Assembly: GCA_004563195.1 (NCBI GenBank)
Contig: SFTJ01000001.1
Coordinates: 124,001 to 188,000 of the forward strand
Direction of reading: 5' to 3'
Length of the DNA stretch: 64,000 nt
DNA from: a bacterium
Lineage (GTDB): Bacteria > Bacteroidota > Bacteroidia > Bacteroidales > Muribaculaceae
Within the stretch, counting starts at the first letter, position 1; each line of letters opens with the position of its first letter. Under the pieces are notes generated by a model that saw only the letters and a list, made by a program, of their open reading frames with translations, was not told where the DNA came from and ran no database searches. The position numbers were made by a program, and so were the translations under genes. Shown one piece after another: positions 8,720 through 16,353 of this stretch.

Positions 8720-8752
8720 CACCACCTATCACCATCAATAAAACTTCTGCAA

Positions 8753-9292
8753 ATGAATATATATATCAAAATAATCATAGCTTACCTGAAGATAGGCCTC
8801 TTCGGCTTCGGTGGCGGATATGCCATGCTCTCGCTCATTCAGCGCGAAGTGGTGGATTCGGGATGGATTTCAAGCCAACTTTTCACCGACATTGTAGCTA
8901 TTTCACAAATGACGCCCGGACCTATCGGCATCAATAGTGCCACCTACATAGGTTATGCTCTCACAGGTAGTATCTTGGGATCGATAGTAGCCACAATCAC
9001 CGTAGTGGCGCCTCCATTTGCACTGATTCTCTTTGCCGGCCACTACATCAATCGACATAAAGACAGCCCCTACATAAAAGGAGCTTTCATGGGTCTTCGC
9101 CCCGTGGTGGTGGGGCTGATTGCATCGGCTGCTCTGTTGCTTATGAACAGCGAAAATTTCGGCGCCAACCAATCGGAACTCTTCAAAACCATACCTATTT
9201 GCATAGCATCGTTTTGCATAGTATATTTCACCAAGATTCACCCCATTTTCGTCATCATTCTGGCGGCAATTACGGGATTGCTTATTTTTTAA
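8753..9292 (+). CDS. Chromate transporter family (CHR), second half-size subunit
   Basis: A 179-residue partner of the preceding gene. The signature YLKIGLFGFGGGYAML parallels the first subunit, and SQMTPGPIGINSATYIGY is the matching central motif, here with the PGP triplet common in the second half of full-length CHR proteins. About five membrane helices are visible. The two halves presumably insert in opposite orientations and form the functional carrier (known for paired short CHR proteins). The stop is 9 bp before folC, so the three genes are probably co-transcribed. Confidence 0.88.
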   Translation: MNIYIKIIIAYLKIGLFGFGGGYAMLSLIQREVVDSGWISSQLFTDIVAISQMTPGPIGINSATYIGYALTGSILGSIVATITVVAPPFALILFAGHYINRHKDSPYIKGAFMGLRPVVVGLIASAALLLMNSENFGANQSELFKTIPICIASFCIVYFTKIHPIFVIILAAITGLLIF

Positions 9293-9301
9293 ACTATTAT
9301 T

Positions 9302-10594
9302 ATGAATTACGACGAAACAATCGACTTTCTTTATAGTCAGCATCCGGCTTTTCAGCGCGTAGGCGCATCGGCATATAAGGCAGGACTCGACACGAGTATT
9401 GCTCTCGACAACATTTTCCAAAATCCTCATCGCTCTTTTCGATGCATACATGTGGCAGGCACCAATGGCAAAGGCTCGGTGTCGCATACTCTTGCCGCCA
9501 TATTACAAAACAACGGATATAAAGTGGGACTCTACACCTCGCCACACCTTATAGATTTTCGCGAACGAATAAGAGTGAACGGTGCCATGATTCCGGAGTC
9601 GTATGTCATCGATTTTGTTGAGCAATACCGGAAGTCGGGTTTCGAAGGCAATCCTTCGTTTTTCGAGCTGACTATGGCTATGGCATTCCACTATTTCCGC
9701 CATGAGAAAGTGGATTTTGCTGTTATCGAAGTTGGTCTTGGCGGACGCCTCGACAGCACTAACATTATCAATCCTGAATTGTGCGTTATCACCAATATCT
9801 CGTTCGACCACACTCAATTTTTAGGCAATACTTTGCCTGAAATAGCTTCTGAAAAAGCCGGCATCATCAAGCCGGGCATACCGGTAGTGATAGGCGAAGC
9901 CGAGGGCGACGTAAAAAAGGTGTTTGCCAACAAAGCCGCCGAGCAAAATGCCCCTATCCGTTTCGCTCAAGATCATCCCCAAATCACAGAGGCATCCTAC
10001 GGCACTCAATATGTCACATATCACACCGCCGACTTTGGAATTATTGAAAGCCAACTCGCCGGAGATTGTCAGATATATAATGCCAACACCATTCTTAATG
10101 CCGTAATCGAACTACGCGAACTTGGAATCGACATCTCTCAGCAGTCGATAACCCAATCATTCCGCCACGTATGCGAGCAAACAGGTCTTATGGGCCGATG
10201 GATGAAACTCAACGACCATCCTCTCACTATATGCGACACCGGGCACAACACCGGAGGTATGCAATACATTACACAACGACTCAAAGCCGCCAAGTGCAAC
10301 AAACTTCGCATTGTAATAGGTTTTGTAAATGATAAAGATATCGATCACATACTCGATATGTTGCCTGCCGATGCCATCTATTATTTCACGCAAGCCATGA
10401 TTCCAAGAGCGCAGAAGGCACAAATACTGCAAGCTCAAGCTGCTCAAAAAGGTCTTATGGGTAATTGCTACAACAATGTAGCCGAGGCTTACACTGCAGC
10501 CTTAAACGAGGCATCCGCCGGCGATATGGTGTTTGTGGGCGGAAGCACTTTCATAGTTGCCGATTTGCTCTCTTTCTTAAATTCCAAGCATTAA
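9302..10594 (+). CDS. folC: Bifunctional dihydrofolate synthase / folylpolyglutamate synthase
   Basis: A cytoplasmic Mur-ligase-family enzyme of 430 residues that joins glutamate to dihydropteroate and then extends the polyglutamate tail of folates using ATP. The P-loop HVAGTNGKGSVSH is near residue 44, YTSPHLIDFRERI follows, and the family motif GGRLDSTNI with FDHTQFLG supports the call. The C-terminal domain holds CDTGHNTGG and the adenine-side segment. It follows the paired transporter genes by 9 bp and ends with a 4-bp tail-to-tail overlap with the gene on the other strand. Confidence 0.95.
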   Translation: MNYDETIDFLYSQHPAFQRVGASAYKAGLDTSIALDNIFQNPHRSFRCIHVAGTNGKGSVSHTLAAILQNNGYKVGLYTSPHLIDFRERIRVNGAMIPESYVIDFVEQYRKSGFEGNPSFFELTMAMAFHYFRHEKVDFAVIEVGLGGRLDSTNIINPELCVITNISFDHTQFLGNTLPEIASEKAGIIKPGIPVVIGEAEGDVKKVFANKAAEQNAPIRFAQDHPQITEASYGTQYVTYHTADFGIIESQLAGDCQIYNANTILNAVIELRELGIDISQQSITQSFRHVCEQTGLMGRWMKLNDHPLTICDTGHNTGGMQYITQRLKAAKCNKLRIVIGFVNDKDIDHILDMLPADAIYYFTQAMIPRAQKAQILQAQAAQKGLMGNCYNNVAEAYTAALNEASAGDMVFVGGSTFIVADLLSFLNSKH

Positions 10595-11478
10595 CCATTG
10601 CTACTCAGCTCGGTTTGATTTGCCTCTTTCTCGGCAAAATATATCTGAGCTGAGTGCGCTATTTGTGCCCCTACAAGACATATGAGCCACGAAAATTGCA
10701 CCCACAGCAGAAATAACGGCAGATAGGCAAAACTGCCGTATACGGCATGGTAGCTCGATACATATATCGACCACTCGAACACATATTGCAACACATCGAA
10801 AGCCACACTGCACAGAAAACCGCTGATAAAAGCATAACGAAATCGCACCATAGTGTTGGGCATATACATCATTAATAATGTAAATACAGCCCATTCTATC
10901 AAGAAATTCACCACTATAAACAGGTAACGCAGAAATGTAGAAATGGCAGGCAAGTCGAAAAAGGCGCGTATCCCGCTATTAATCCACACCGAAATGCCAA
11001 ATCCGGCTATCATAAGCACCGGCACCCAAAACATTATGGCGGTGTAGTCGCTAAACTTGCGCGTATACGAGCGCTCATCGCAATTCCAAATTTTGTTGAA
11101 CGAGCGTTCCACGGCATCGAGCAAAAAATATAAGGTAAGTATCAATGCCACTATGCCCACGCCTATGAAAACGCCATCGGTGGCATGCTTGAGATAGGAA
11201 TCAACAAACGACACAGCATAATTTATTGCATCTTGCTGCGAACGGAAATGTTCCACCAGCTGCTCTTGAAGAAAATTTTGCACATTAAATCCTCGTGCTA
11301 TGGCAAACATCATAGCCATCACCGGCACTATGGCAAGCAACGTGCGATGCGTCAACGCACATGCTATTTGCATCAAGTCCACTTCCAAATACTTATCATA
11401 GATGTGGCGAAGAATCTTACCATAATCCTTCAATAGCGAGCCTATGCTCTTGATGTCTATTTTAATGTTTTTCATCAT
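10591..11478 (-). CDS. YihY/BrkB-family inner-membrane protein
   Basis: A 295-residue membrane protein with about six hydrophobic helices and the family landmarks ALTHRTLLAIVPVMAMMFAIA near residue 40, the FNKIWNC segment near 130, and YGSFAYLPLFLLWVQFSWLICLVGA near 255. The family was once labelled RNase BN, an assignment that has been withdrawn; its function is unknown. The start lies about 30 bp downstream of the RNase P RNA gene on the same strand, so its mRNA may partly depend on readthrough from rnpB. Its stop overlaps folC by 4 bp. Confidence 0.88.
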   Translation of the reverse strand: MMKNIKIDIKSIGSLLKDYGKILRHIYDKYLEVDLMQIACALTHRTLLAIVPVMAMMFAIARGFNVQNFLQEQLVEHFRSQQDAINYAVSFVDSYLKHATDGVFIGVGIVALILTLYFLLDAVERSFNKIWNCDERSYTRKFSDYTAIMFWVPVLMIAGFGISVWINSGIRAFFDLPAISTFLRYLFIVVNFLIEWAVFTLLMMYMPNTMVRFRYAFISGFLCSVAFDVLQYVFEWSIYVSSYHAVYGSFAYLPLFLLWVQFSWLICLVGAQIAHSAQIYFAEKEANQTELSSNG

Positions 11479-11507
11479 GGCTTCAAATTTATATAAAAAA
11501 GAAATAA

Positions 11508-11881
11508 TGGCAGTTGCGCTATAAGCCGGGTTATGTCGGGACCCAAAAATCCCGTCTTGTCATTTATCTGACCGCTATGTTGCCATAGCGATTATATGTA
11601 GCAGTCTACCCCTCGGCAATGGACGAGCAACCCTTAAATGCCGATATACTTGACCTTGCAACTCATAAGATGTGCGGCATGCTTTGTCGCCAAAACACCC
11701 GGTGAGCTCTTACCTCGCCTTTTCACCCTTACCGCCCGACGCGTGCAGACGGCGGTTGTTTTCTGTCACATTACTCCACCCTCGCGAATGGCTTCCCGTT
11801 AGGAAATATGATGCTCTGCGTTGCCCGGACTTTCCTCACCCAGCACATTGAGCTGAGAGCGACAAGACACGCTACTGCCAT
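11508..11881 (-). ncRNA. rnpB: RNase P RNA (M1 RNA), bacterial type A
   Basis: The catalytic RNA that matures the 5' ends of tRNAs. On the minus strand the RNA begins TGGCAGTAGCG and ends GCGCAACTGCCA, the two ends pairing as helix P1. The universally conserved GAGGAAAGTCCGGGC (P4 strand and CR-I) follows about 40 nt in. The partner region near the 3' end (CAGATAAATGAC, then CCCGGCTTAT) is also present, as are the ACAGAA motif and the GGTAAGGGTGAAAAGGCGAGGTAAGAGC core. The exact ends are estimated from the P1 pairing. P1 is followed by a T-rich run (TTATTTCTTTTTTAT), which could end transcription. Confidence 0.96.
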
Positions 11882-11900
11882 TATTATTCCTATTTATTTG

Positions 11901-11931
11901 CAAAGATACGCACATTTCCATAATTTTCAAC
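11901..11931 (-). promoter_or_regulatory. Promoter of rnpB
   Basis: On the minus strand, TATCTTTG (11901-11908) is an exact -7 element, and GTTG (11928-11931) stands at the -33 position with a 19-bp spacer, one base off TTTG. Transcription would start about 12 bp before the P1 helix of the RNase P RNA. Confidence 0.65.
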
Positions 11932-12119
11932 CTCGCTCTGCCTTTTTTTACACACCTTCTTCGCCTGCATCTGCATTATCTTCTTATTTCTTGCAATTTT
12001 GTCATGTTTTTATCTTTAATCTTTTTTTGCATATCGCTTCTACTCAACCACCAAACTTTAAACATCTGCTAAATCCACAATTTTTTCTCTTAATTTACAT
12101 TAAAATTACACATTAAGGC

Positions 12120-12150
12120 ATTGTTTTTGAAAAATAATAGTATACATTTG
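12120..12150 (+). promoter_or_regulatory. Promoter of the HtrA-family protease gene
   Basis: TACATTTG at 12143-12150 is an exact -7 match, and ATTG at 12120-12123 lies 19 bp upstream, one base off TTTG. The 5' untranslated RNA would be about 60 nt long. Confidence 0.6.
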
Positions 12151-12219
12151 CAATAGATTTAAAAGTTAAATTTTAACTATTATATTATTAACGAAACAAA
12201 TAATTTAACAAAATAGTTT

Positions 12220-13770
12220 ATGAAACAAAACACAAAATTCGGTTTGCTCCTACTTGGAGCATCAGTGATTGGCTCAGCCACCACATTGTTTGCCACCTCA
12301 GCTCTCAGCGATGGCAACGGATTGGCTTTCTCGTCGAGTAACGCAAGTGCAAACACAGCGCAGCAGGACAATAACTTCATACGCACCGCAAGTCGCATGC
12401 CGGCTGTGGAAACCGACTTCACCAAAGCGGCTGAAAACACCATCAACTCGGTGGTCAGCATCAAGAGTTTTGCCACACCCAAGCGTCAACAGCGTTCGCG
12501 TGGCTTCGACCCATTCGAATTCTTCTTCGGCCCGGGCTCTGGCTTCGGTTCAAGTCCTCGCCAACAGCAAGAAGAAAAGGATAGTGAGCAAAGCATGCAG
12601 CCTCTCGGACTCGGCAGCGGTGTGATTATCACCAGCGATGGCTACATCGTTACCAACAATCACGTTATCGATGGTGCTGAAAAACTCGAAGTTACGCTCA
12701 ACGACAACAGCAAATACAACGCAAAGATTATAGGCACCGACCCGTCGACCGACCTTGCTCTTCTCAAGGTGGAAGCCAAGGACCTGCAAGCCATCACATT
12801 CGGCGACAGCGATGCGCTTAAGGTGGGCGAATGGGTGCTTGCTGTGGGCAATCCTTTCGGATTCACTTCCACTGTCACTGCCGGCATAGTCAGCGCCAAA
12901 GCTCGTAGCGTAACCGTAGATAACAGCCGTCGCCAAAACGGAACTGTCGACATCGAATCGTTTATTCAGACCGACGTGGCAGTTAACTCAGGCAATAGTG
13001 GTGGCGCGCTCGTTAATACCGACGGTCTGCTCGTGGGTATCAACTCTATGATTTATTCTCAAACCGGCAGCTATGCAGGTATCTCTTTCGCCATCCCTGT
13101 TTCTATAGTTAGCAAGGTGGTCAACGACATTCGCGAATTCGGTAGCGTGCAAAAGGCTGTGTTAGGTATCACCTACATCGAGCTCGATGCCGACAAGGCT
13201 AAGGAAAACAACATCACTGCCACCAAAGAAGGTATCTATGTAGCAAGCGTGAGCGAACGCAGCGCTGCTATGGAAGCCGGACTCAAGGAAGGCGACGTGA
13301 TAGTGAAAATCAACAACACCACAGTAAAGAACTCCGGCCAGATGAAGGAAGAAGTTAGCCGATTCCGCCCTGGTGACAAAGTGAGCATATCTTACTATCG
13401 CGACAACAAGTTGCACAACACCACAGCCACTCTCAAGAACAACCAAGGCACAACCACGGTTACCAAGAAATCCGACTTTGTATCGCTCGGCTGCGCATTC
13501 AAGGCACTCAGCCAAGCCAAGAAAGAAGAATTGGGCCTTCGCTCAGGCGTGGAAGTGGCAGGCATCAAGGATGGTCGCATCAAGGATGCCGGCGTGAAAG
13601 AAGGTTTCATTATTCTCGAAATCAACAATACAAGAGTGACTTCGGTCGACGATGTAGAATCGATCTACAACTCGATTATGAACAACGAAGGCAACGAGAA
13701 AGTAATGTTCCTTACCGGTATTTATAAAACAGGCAAACGCGCTTACTACGCTGTAGACCTCAGCGAATAA
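12220..13770 (+). CDS. Periplasmic serine protease of the HtrA/DegP (Do) family
   Basis: A 516-residue envelope protein-quality-control protease. An N-terminal signal sequence or anchor (about 1-30, hydrophobic core FGLLLLGASVIGSATTLF) is followed by a flexible region rich in Gln and Gly, the trypsin-like domain and two PDZ domains (about 305-400 and 420-510). The catalytic triad is visible: H148 in TNNHVIDGAE, D178 in STDLALLK, and S260 in NSGNSGGALV. The long insertion before the His, with GFDPFEFFFGPG, corresponds to the LA loop of DegP. It is transcribed alone, from a consensus-like promoter to a strong hairpin. DegP and DegQ cannot be told apart by eye. Confidence 0.95.
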   Translation: MKQNTKFGLLLLGASVIGSATTLFATSALSDGNGLAFSSSNASANTAQQDNNFIRTASRMPAVETDFTKAAENTINSVVSIKSFATPKRQQRSRGFDPFEFFFGPGSGFGSSPRQQQEEKDSEQSMQPLGLGSGVIITSDGYIVTNNHVIDGAEKLEVTLNDNSKYNAKIIGTDPSTDLALLKVEAKDLQAITFGDSDALKVGEWVLAVGNPFGFTSTVTAGIVSAKARSVTVDNSRRQNGTVDIESFIQTDVAVNSGNSGGALVNTDGLLVGINSMIYSQTGSYAGISFAIPVSIVSKVVNDIREFGSVQKAVLGITYIELDADKAKENNITATKEGIYVASVSERSAAMEAGLKEGDVIVKINNTTVKNSGQMKEEVSRFRPGDKVSISYYRDNKLHNTTATLKNNQGTTTVTKKSDFVSLGCAFKALSQAKKEELGLRSGVEVAGIKDGRIKDAGVKEGFIILEINNTRVTSVDDVESIYNSIMNNEGNEKVMFLTGIYKTGKRAYYAVDLSE

Positions 13771-13808
13771 CGCAACCGGGCAACGTATTTTAATCTTAGA
13801 TAATTCTC

Positions 13809-13840
13809 ACGGAGGTGCTTTGTGGAGCGCCTCCGTTCTT
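13809..13840 (+). terminator. Terminator after the HtrA-family gene
   Basis: ACGGAGGTGC (13809-13818) pairs with GCGCCTCCGT (13827-13836) with one G-U pair and an 8-nt loop, followed by TCTTAT. It ends the protease transcript before rpoD. Confidence 0.7.
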
Positions 13841-13957
13841 ATCATATAGCACATTTCAAAAATGTTTTTTTCTAAGGAAAAAGCAATAAAAGATAAAAAA
13901 ATCAACAATAATTTCACAAACTTGCAGTTATAATTCTATATAACGAATTATTTTTCG

Positions 13958-13965
13958 TAACTTTG
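13958..13965 (+). promoter_or_regulatory. -7 promoter element of rpoD
   Basis: TAACTTTG matches TAnnTTTG exactly, 25 bp before the rpoD start codon. The upstream element at the expected distance is degenerate (TTCT). Confidence 0.5.
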
Positions 13966-13989
13966 CGTGCTTAATTATATAAATTGTAG

Positions 13990-14853
13990 ATGAGACAATT
14001 AAAAATTACAAAATCAATTACCAATCGTGAGAGCGCTTCGCTCGACAAGTATCTTCAGGAAATAGGCCGTGAAGAGCTTATCAGTGTAGACGAGGAAGTA
14101 GAACTTGCACGACGCATCAAAAAAGGAGACCAAAGAGCTTTAGACAAACTTACCAGAGCAAATTTGCGCTTCGTAGTATCGGTGGCAAAGCAGTATCAGA
14201 ACCAAGGTTTGAGCTTGCCCGACCTTATCAACGAAGGAAACTTGGGACTTATTAAAGCCGCTCAAAAGTTTGACGAAACCCGTGGTTTTAAATTTATCTC
14301 CTATGCCGTATGGTGGATTCGACAATCGATATTGCAAGCTTTGGCTGAGCAATCTCGCATTGTGCGCCTCCCTCTCAACCAAGTAGGTTCGCTCAACAAG
14401 ATTGGTAAAGCCCTATCAAAATTTGAACAAGAACACGAACGCCGCCCGTCAGCTGAGGAATTGGCAAAAGAGCTTGACCTTCCGGAAGACAAAATTTCCG
14501 ACACTCTGAAGGTTTCAGGACGACACATCTCGGTAGATGCTCCTTTCGTTGAGGGTGAAGACAACAGTCTTCTCGATGTTCTCGCTAACGATGATTCGCC
14601 TATGGCCGACTTTTCACTTACTCAAGAATCCCTTTCCAAAGAAGTAGACCGCGCACTCAATCAACTTCATGAGCGCGAGCGCGACATTTTGAAGATGTTC
14701 TTCGGAATCGGATGCCAAGAGATGACTCTCGAAGAAATAGGTGCAAAATTCGATCTCACTCGCGAACGCGTACGACAAATTAAAGAAAAGGCTATTCGCA
14801 GACTCAAAGGACAGAAAAGCCGCTTGCTGAAATCTTATCTCGGCGGCGAATAA
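13990..14853 (+). CDS. rpoD: Primary RNA polymerase sigma factor (RpoD/SigA)
   Basis: The 287-residue housekeeping sigma factor. It starts directly at region 1.2 (SLDKYLQEIGREELISVDEE) and lacks the long acidic region 1.1 and non-conserved insertion of the E. coli protein, as is normal for Bacteroidetes. Region 2 (ANLRFVVSVAKQYQ through RGFKFISYAVWWIRQSI) carries core-binding and -10 recognition residues, region 3 is around 140-200, and region 4.2 has TLEEIGAKFDLTRERVRQIKEKA. It should direct transcription from the TTTG / TAnnTTTG promoters seen throughout the window. A second, very similar sigma gene follows 215 bp downstream, after a terminator. Confidence 0.96.
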   Translation: MRQLKITKSITNRESASLDKYLQEIGREELISVDEEVELARRIKKGDQRALDKLTRANLRFVVSVAKQYQNQGLSLPDLINEGNLGLIKAAQKFDETRGFKFISYAVWWIRQSILQALAEQSRIVRLPLNQVGSLNKIGKALSKFEQEHERRPSAEELAKELDLPEDKISDTLKVSGRHISVDAPFVEGEDNSLLDVLANDDSPMADFSLTQESLSKEVDRALNQLHERERDILKMFFGIGCQEMTLEEIGAKFDLTRERVRQIKEKAIRRLKGQKSRLLKSYLGGE

Positions 14854-14890
14854 AACCTCAGTGCTGCTTTAAATAGAACGTATTTTTTGA

Positions 14891-14928
14891 GCGTTGTCGT
14901 AAATTTCGTTTATGACAACGCTATTTTT
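14891..14928 (+). terminator. Intrinsic terminator after rpoD
   Basis: GCGTTGTC (14891-14898) pairs with GACAACGC (14914-14921), and the stem extends inward with TAAA/TTTA around a small TTTCG loop. It is followed by ATTTTTAT, a good U-run. Confidence 0.85.
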
Positions 14929-14930
14929 AT

Positions 14931-14955
14931 ATGACATTTTTTGACAAAATGTCAT
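14931..14955. repeat. Perfect inverted repeat upstream of the second sigma gene
   Basis: ATGACATTTT (14931-14940) and AAAATGTCAT (14946-14955) are exact 10-bp arms around TTGAC. It lies just after the rpoD terminator and 112 bp before the second sigma gene. An AT-rich dyad of this size looks like a dimeric regulator site; it lacks a U-run in the rightward direction and is separate from the terminator stem. Confidence 0.6.
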
Positions 14956-15067
14956 TTTTCGCTTATTACCGACCTTACTTTTGCCATTTTGGCACATATT
15001 TTGCAGTTCTAAGCAAAGAGAAATCACACCACAGAATTGTTTGACAACTAAATAGGAAAAAAATTTT

Positions 15068-15925
15068 ATGAAGCCATTAAAGATTCAAAATTGTGTCACT
15101 CCGCGTGACAGCCATTCGTTTGAAAAGTACCTTCAGGACATCAATCGTTATCCTCTCATTACCCCTGAGGACGAAGTACACTTAGCCGAAATGTACCGCA
15201 AAACTCACGACAATGCTTACTTGGAAAAACTCGTGAACGCAAACTTGCGTTTTGTGGTTTCGGTAGCCAAGAACTTCGACCGCAAGAGTGTCTTGAGTCT
15301 TGAAGACCTCGTGAATGAAGGCAACATCGGCTTGATACGAGCCGCTGAGCGCTTCGACCCTACTCGCGGATTTAAGTTTATATCCTACGCCATCTGGTGG
15401 ATTCGCCAAAGCATATTGCAGGCAATCAACGAGCAAGGTGCATTGATTCGCATTCCTACAAATCACGCAAATCTTTACTCCAAGATTATGCAAGCTTCGC
15501 AGCGATTTATGCAGACAAACCATCGACAGCCCACTCCGGAAGAAATTGCAGATATGCTCGACGAAAAGGTAACAGCTGTGCTAAATGCCGTACCCGCCAA
15601 TTTCCCCATATCTATCGATAGCCCTCGTGGAGATGACGAAGATAACGGCACATTTGGCGACACATTATCCTCGCCTGATGAATACAACGCCGACCATCGC
15701 ATGCAAAACAACGATCTCAGCATCGAGCTCGGTCGTTGCATGACCACCCTCAGCGAGCGAGACCGCAGCATACTCCAGCGCGCCTACGGCATAGGTTGCG
15801 AGGACGAAGCCATCGACCGTATCGCCGAGGAGGAGCATCTCACTCGCGAACGCGTGCGTCAGATTATCGACAGAGCTCTTCTTCGTCTCCGAAACTTGTC
15901 ATCCAATCTGAATACGTTCTTATAA
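15068..15925 (+). CDS. Second primary-type (group 2) sigma-70 factor
   Basis: A 285-residue sigma factor closely resembling RpoD. Region 2 is nearly identical (ANLRFVVSVAKNF, then RGFKFISYAIWWIRQSI), so it probably recognises a similar -7 element. Region 3 and the 3-4 linker have diverged (SIDSPRGDDEDNG), and region 4.2 reads AIDRIAEEEHLTRERVRQII, changed in the positions that tune activator and -33 contacts. Region 1.1 is absent. Its own upstream dyad and terminator separate it from rpoD, suggesting independent control. It is best seen as an rpoD paralogue for a particular growth state (inference); it is not an ECF, sigma-54 or flagellar type. Confidence 0.92.
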   Translation: MKPLKIQNCVTPRDSHSFEKYLQDINRYPLITPEDEVHLAEMYRKTHDNAYLEKLVNANLRFVVSVAKNFDRKSVLSLEDLVNEGNIGLIRAAERFDPTRGFKFISYAIWWIRQSILQAINEQGALIRIPTNHANLYSKIMQASQRFMQTNHRQPTPEEIADMLDEKVTAVLNAVPANFPISIDSPRGDDEDNGTFGDTLSSPDEYNADHRMQNNDLSIELGRCMTTLSERDRSILQRAYGIGCEDEAIDRIAEEEHLTRERVRQIIDRALLRLRNLSSNLNTFL

Positions 15926-15944
15926 TCATCGCTCAATACATCAC

Positions 15945-15985
15945 TACGACGCCCAAGATTCTACACTTGGGCGTCGTAATGTTTT
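15945..15985 (+). terminator. Terminator after the second sigma gene
   Basis: Perfect 13-bp arms TACGACGCCCAAG (15945-15957) and CTTGGGCGTCGTA (15966-15978) enclose an 8-nt loop, followed by ATGTTTTATTT. Confidence 0.85.
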
Positions 15986-16101
15986 ATTTCAGCCTACATC
16001 TCTCCACATGCTTCGCTATGCCATCTGCTTCTCTTTTTTATCATATTTCCTATAAATATTTGCAATTTGTTACATTTTCAGCAAAATAATTTACGATTTA
16101 A

Positions 16102-16132
16102 TTTGTAGTGCAAAAAATTATTTATACTTTTG
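16102..16132 (+). promoter_or_regulatory. Promoter of the leucine operon
   Basis: TTTG (16102-16105), 19 bp, TACTTTTG (16125-16132): a perfect Bacteroidetes promoter. Transcription should start near 16138-16140, about a dozen bases before the leader peptide start codon. Confidence 0.85.
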
Positions 16133-16151
16133 TCGTCAAAGAAACCAGTTT

Positions 16152-16223
16152 ATGCAAAACCTATCATTAAATAACATTCTATCGCTGCAATCTTTGTTGC
16201 TGAGCCTGCTGCTCAATCGATAA
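16152..16223 (+). CDS. leuL: Leucine-rich leader peptide of the leu operon attenuator
   Basis: A 23-codon open frame (ATG 16152 to TAA 16221-16223) in which ten codons are leucine. Seven fall within ten codons near the end, including the runs TTG-TTG-CTG and CTG-CTG-CTC. The peptide begins MQNLSLNNIL and ends SLLLNR. It lies a few bases after the predicted transcription start and is followed within two bases by one strand of an antiterminator (16225-16234). This is the layout of a classical amino-acid attenuator: with leucine plentiful, the ribosome reaches the stop codon and covers the antiterminator strand; with charged leucine tRNA scarce, it stalls upstream and frees it. It is too short for ordinary gene calling. 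The function is inferred from architecture, which is unusually complete. Confidence 0.85.
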   Translation: MQNLSLNNILSLQSLLLSLLLNR

Positions 16224-16224
16224 A

Positions 16225-16333
16225 GAGAAAGGTTATTGTGTGTTTTAATGATTTTCGCTAAGCAAAACATTATTTACATTGTATTAATTGTTTAAAACCT
16301 TTCTCCCTGCCAACAAGAGAGAAAGTTTTTTTA
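16225..16333 (+). promoter_or_regulatory. Antiterminator/terminator switch of the leu operon
   Basis: Three segments compete. Segment 2, GAGAAAGGTT (16225-16234), is exactly complementary to segment 3, AACCTTTCTC (16296-16305). Segment 3 can also pair with segment 4, GAGAAAG (16319-16325), whose hairpin is followed by seven T residues (16326-16332), making an intrinsic terminator 21 bp before leuA. The loop of the 2:3 pairing can fold further through TGTTTT (16241-16246) and AAAACA (16264-16269). Segment 2 starts two bases after the leader stop codon, so a ribosome resting there would block it and favour termination. Confidence 0.85.
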
Positions 16334-16353
16334 TTTATACACAAATAAAAACT

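Larger units (their letters stand above)
11882..12219. other. Divergent intergenic region between rnpB and the HtrA gene
   Basis: It holds the two promoters listed separately and otherwise only very AT-rich, C-poor sequence near the protease gene. A short open frame running rightward from inside rnpB ends here, but it has no coding character. Confidence 0.5.

Noticed and set aside
16138..16353. T-box riboswitch for the leu operon
   Set aside because: No T-box consensus (such as AGGGTGGNACCGCG) or specifier-loop architecture is present; a Leu-rich leader peptide with competing hairpins explains the region.
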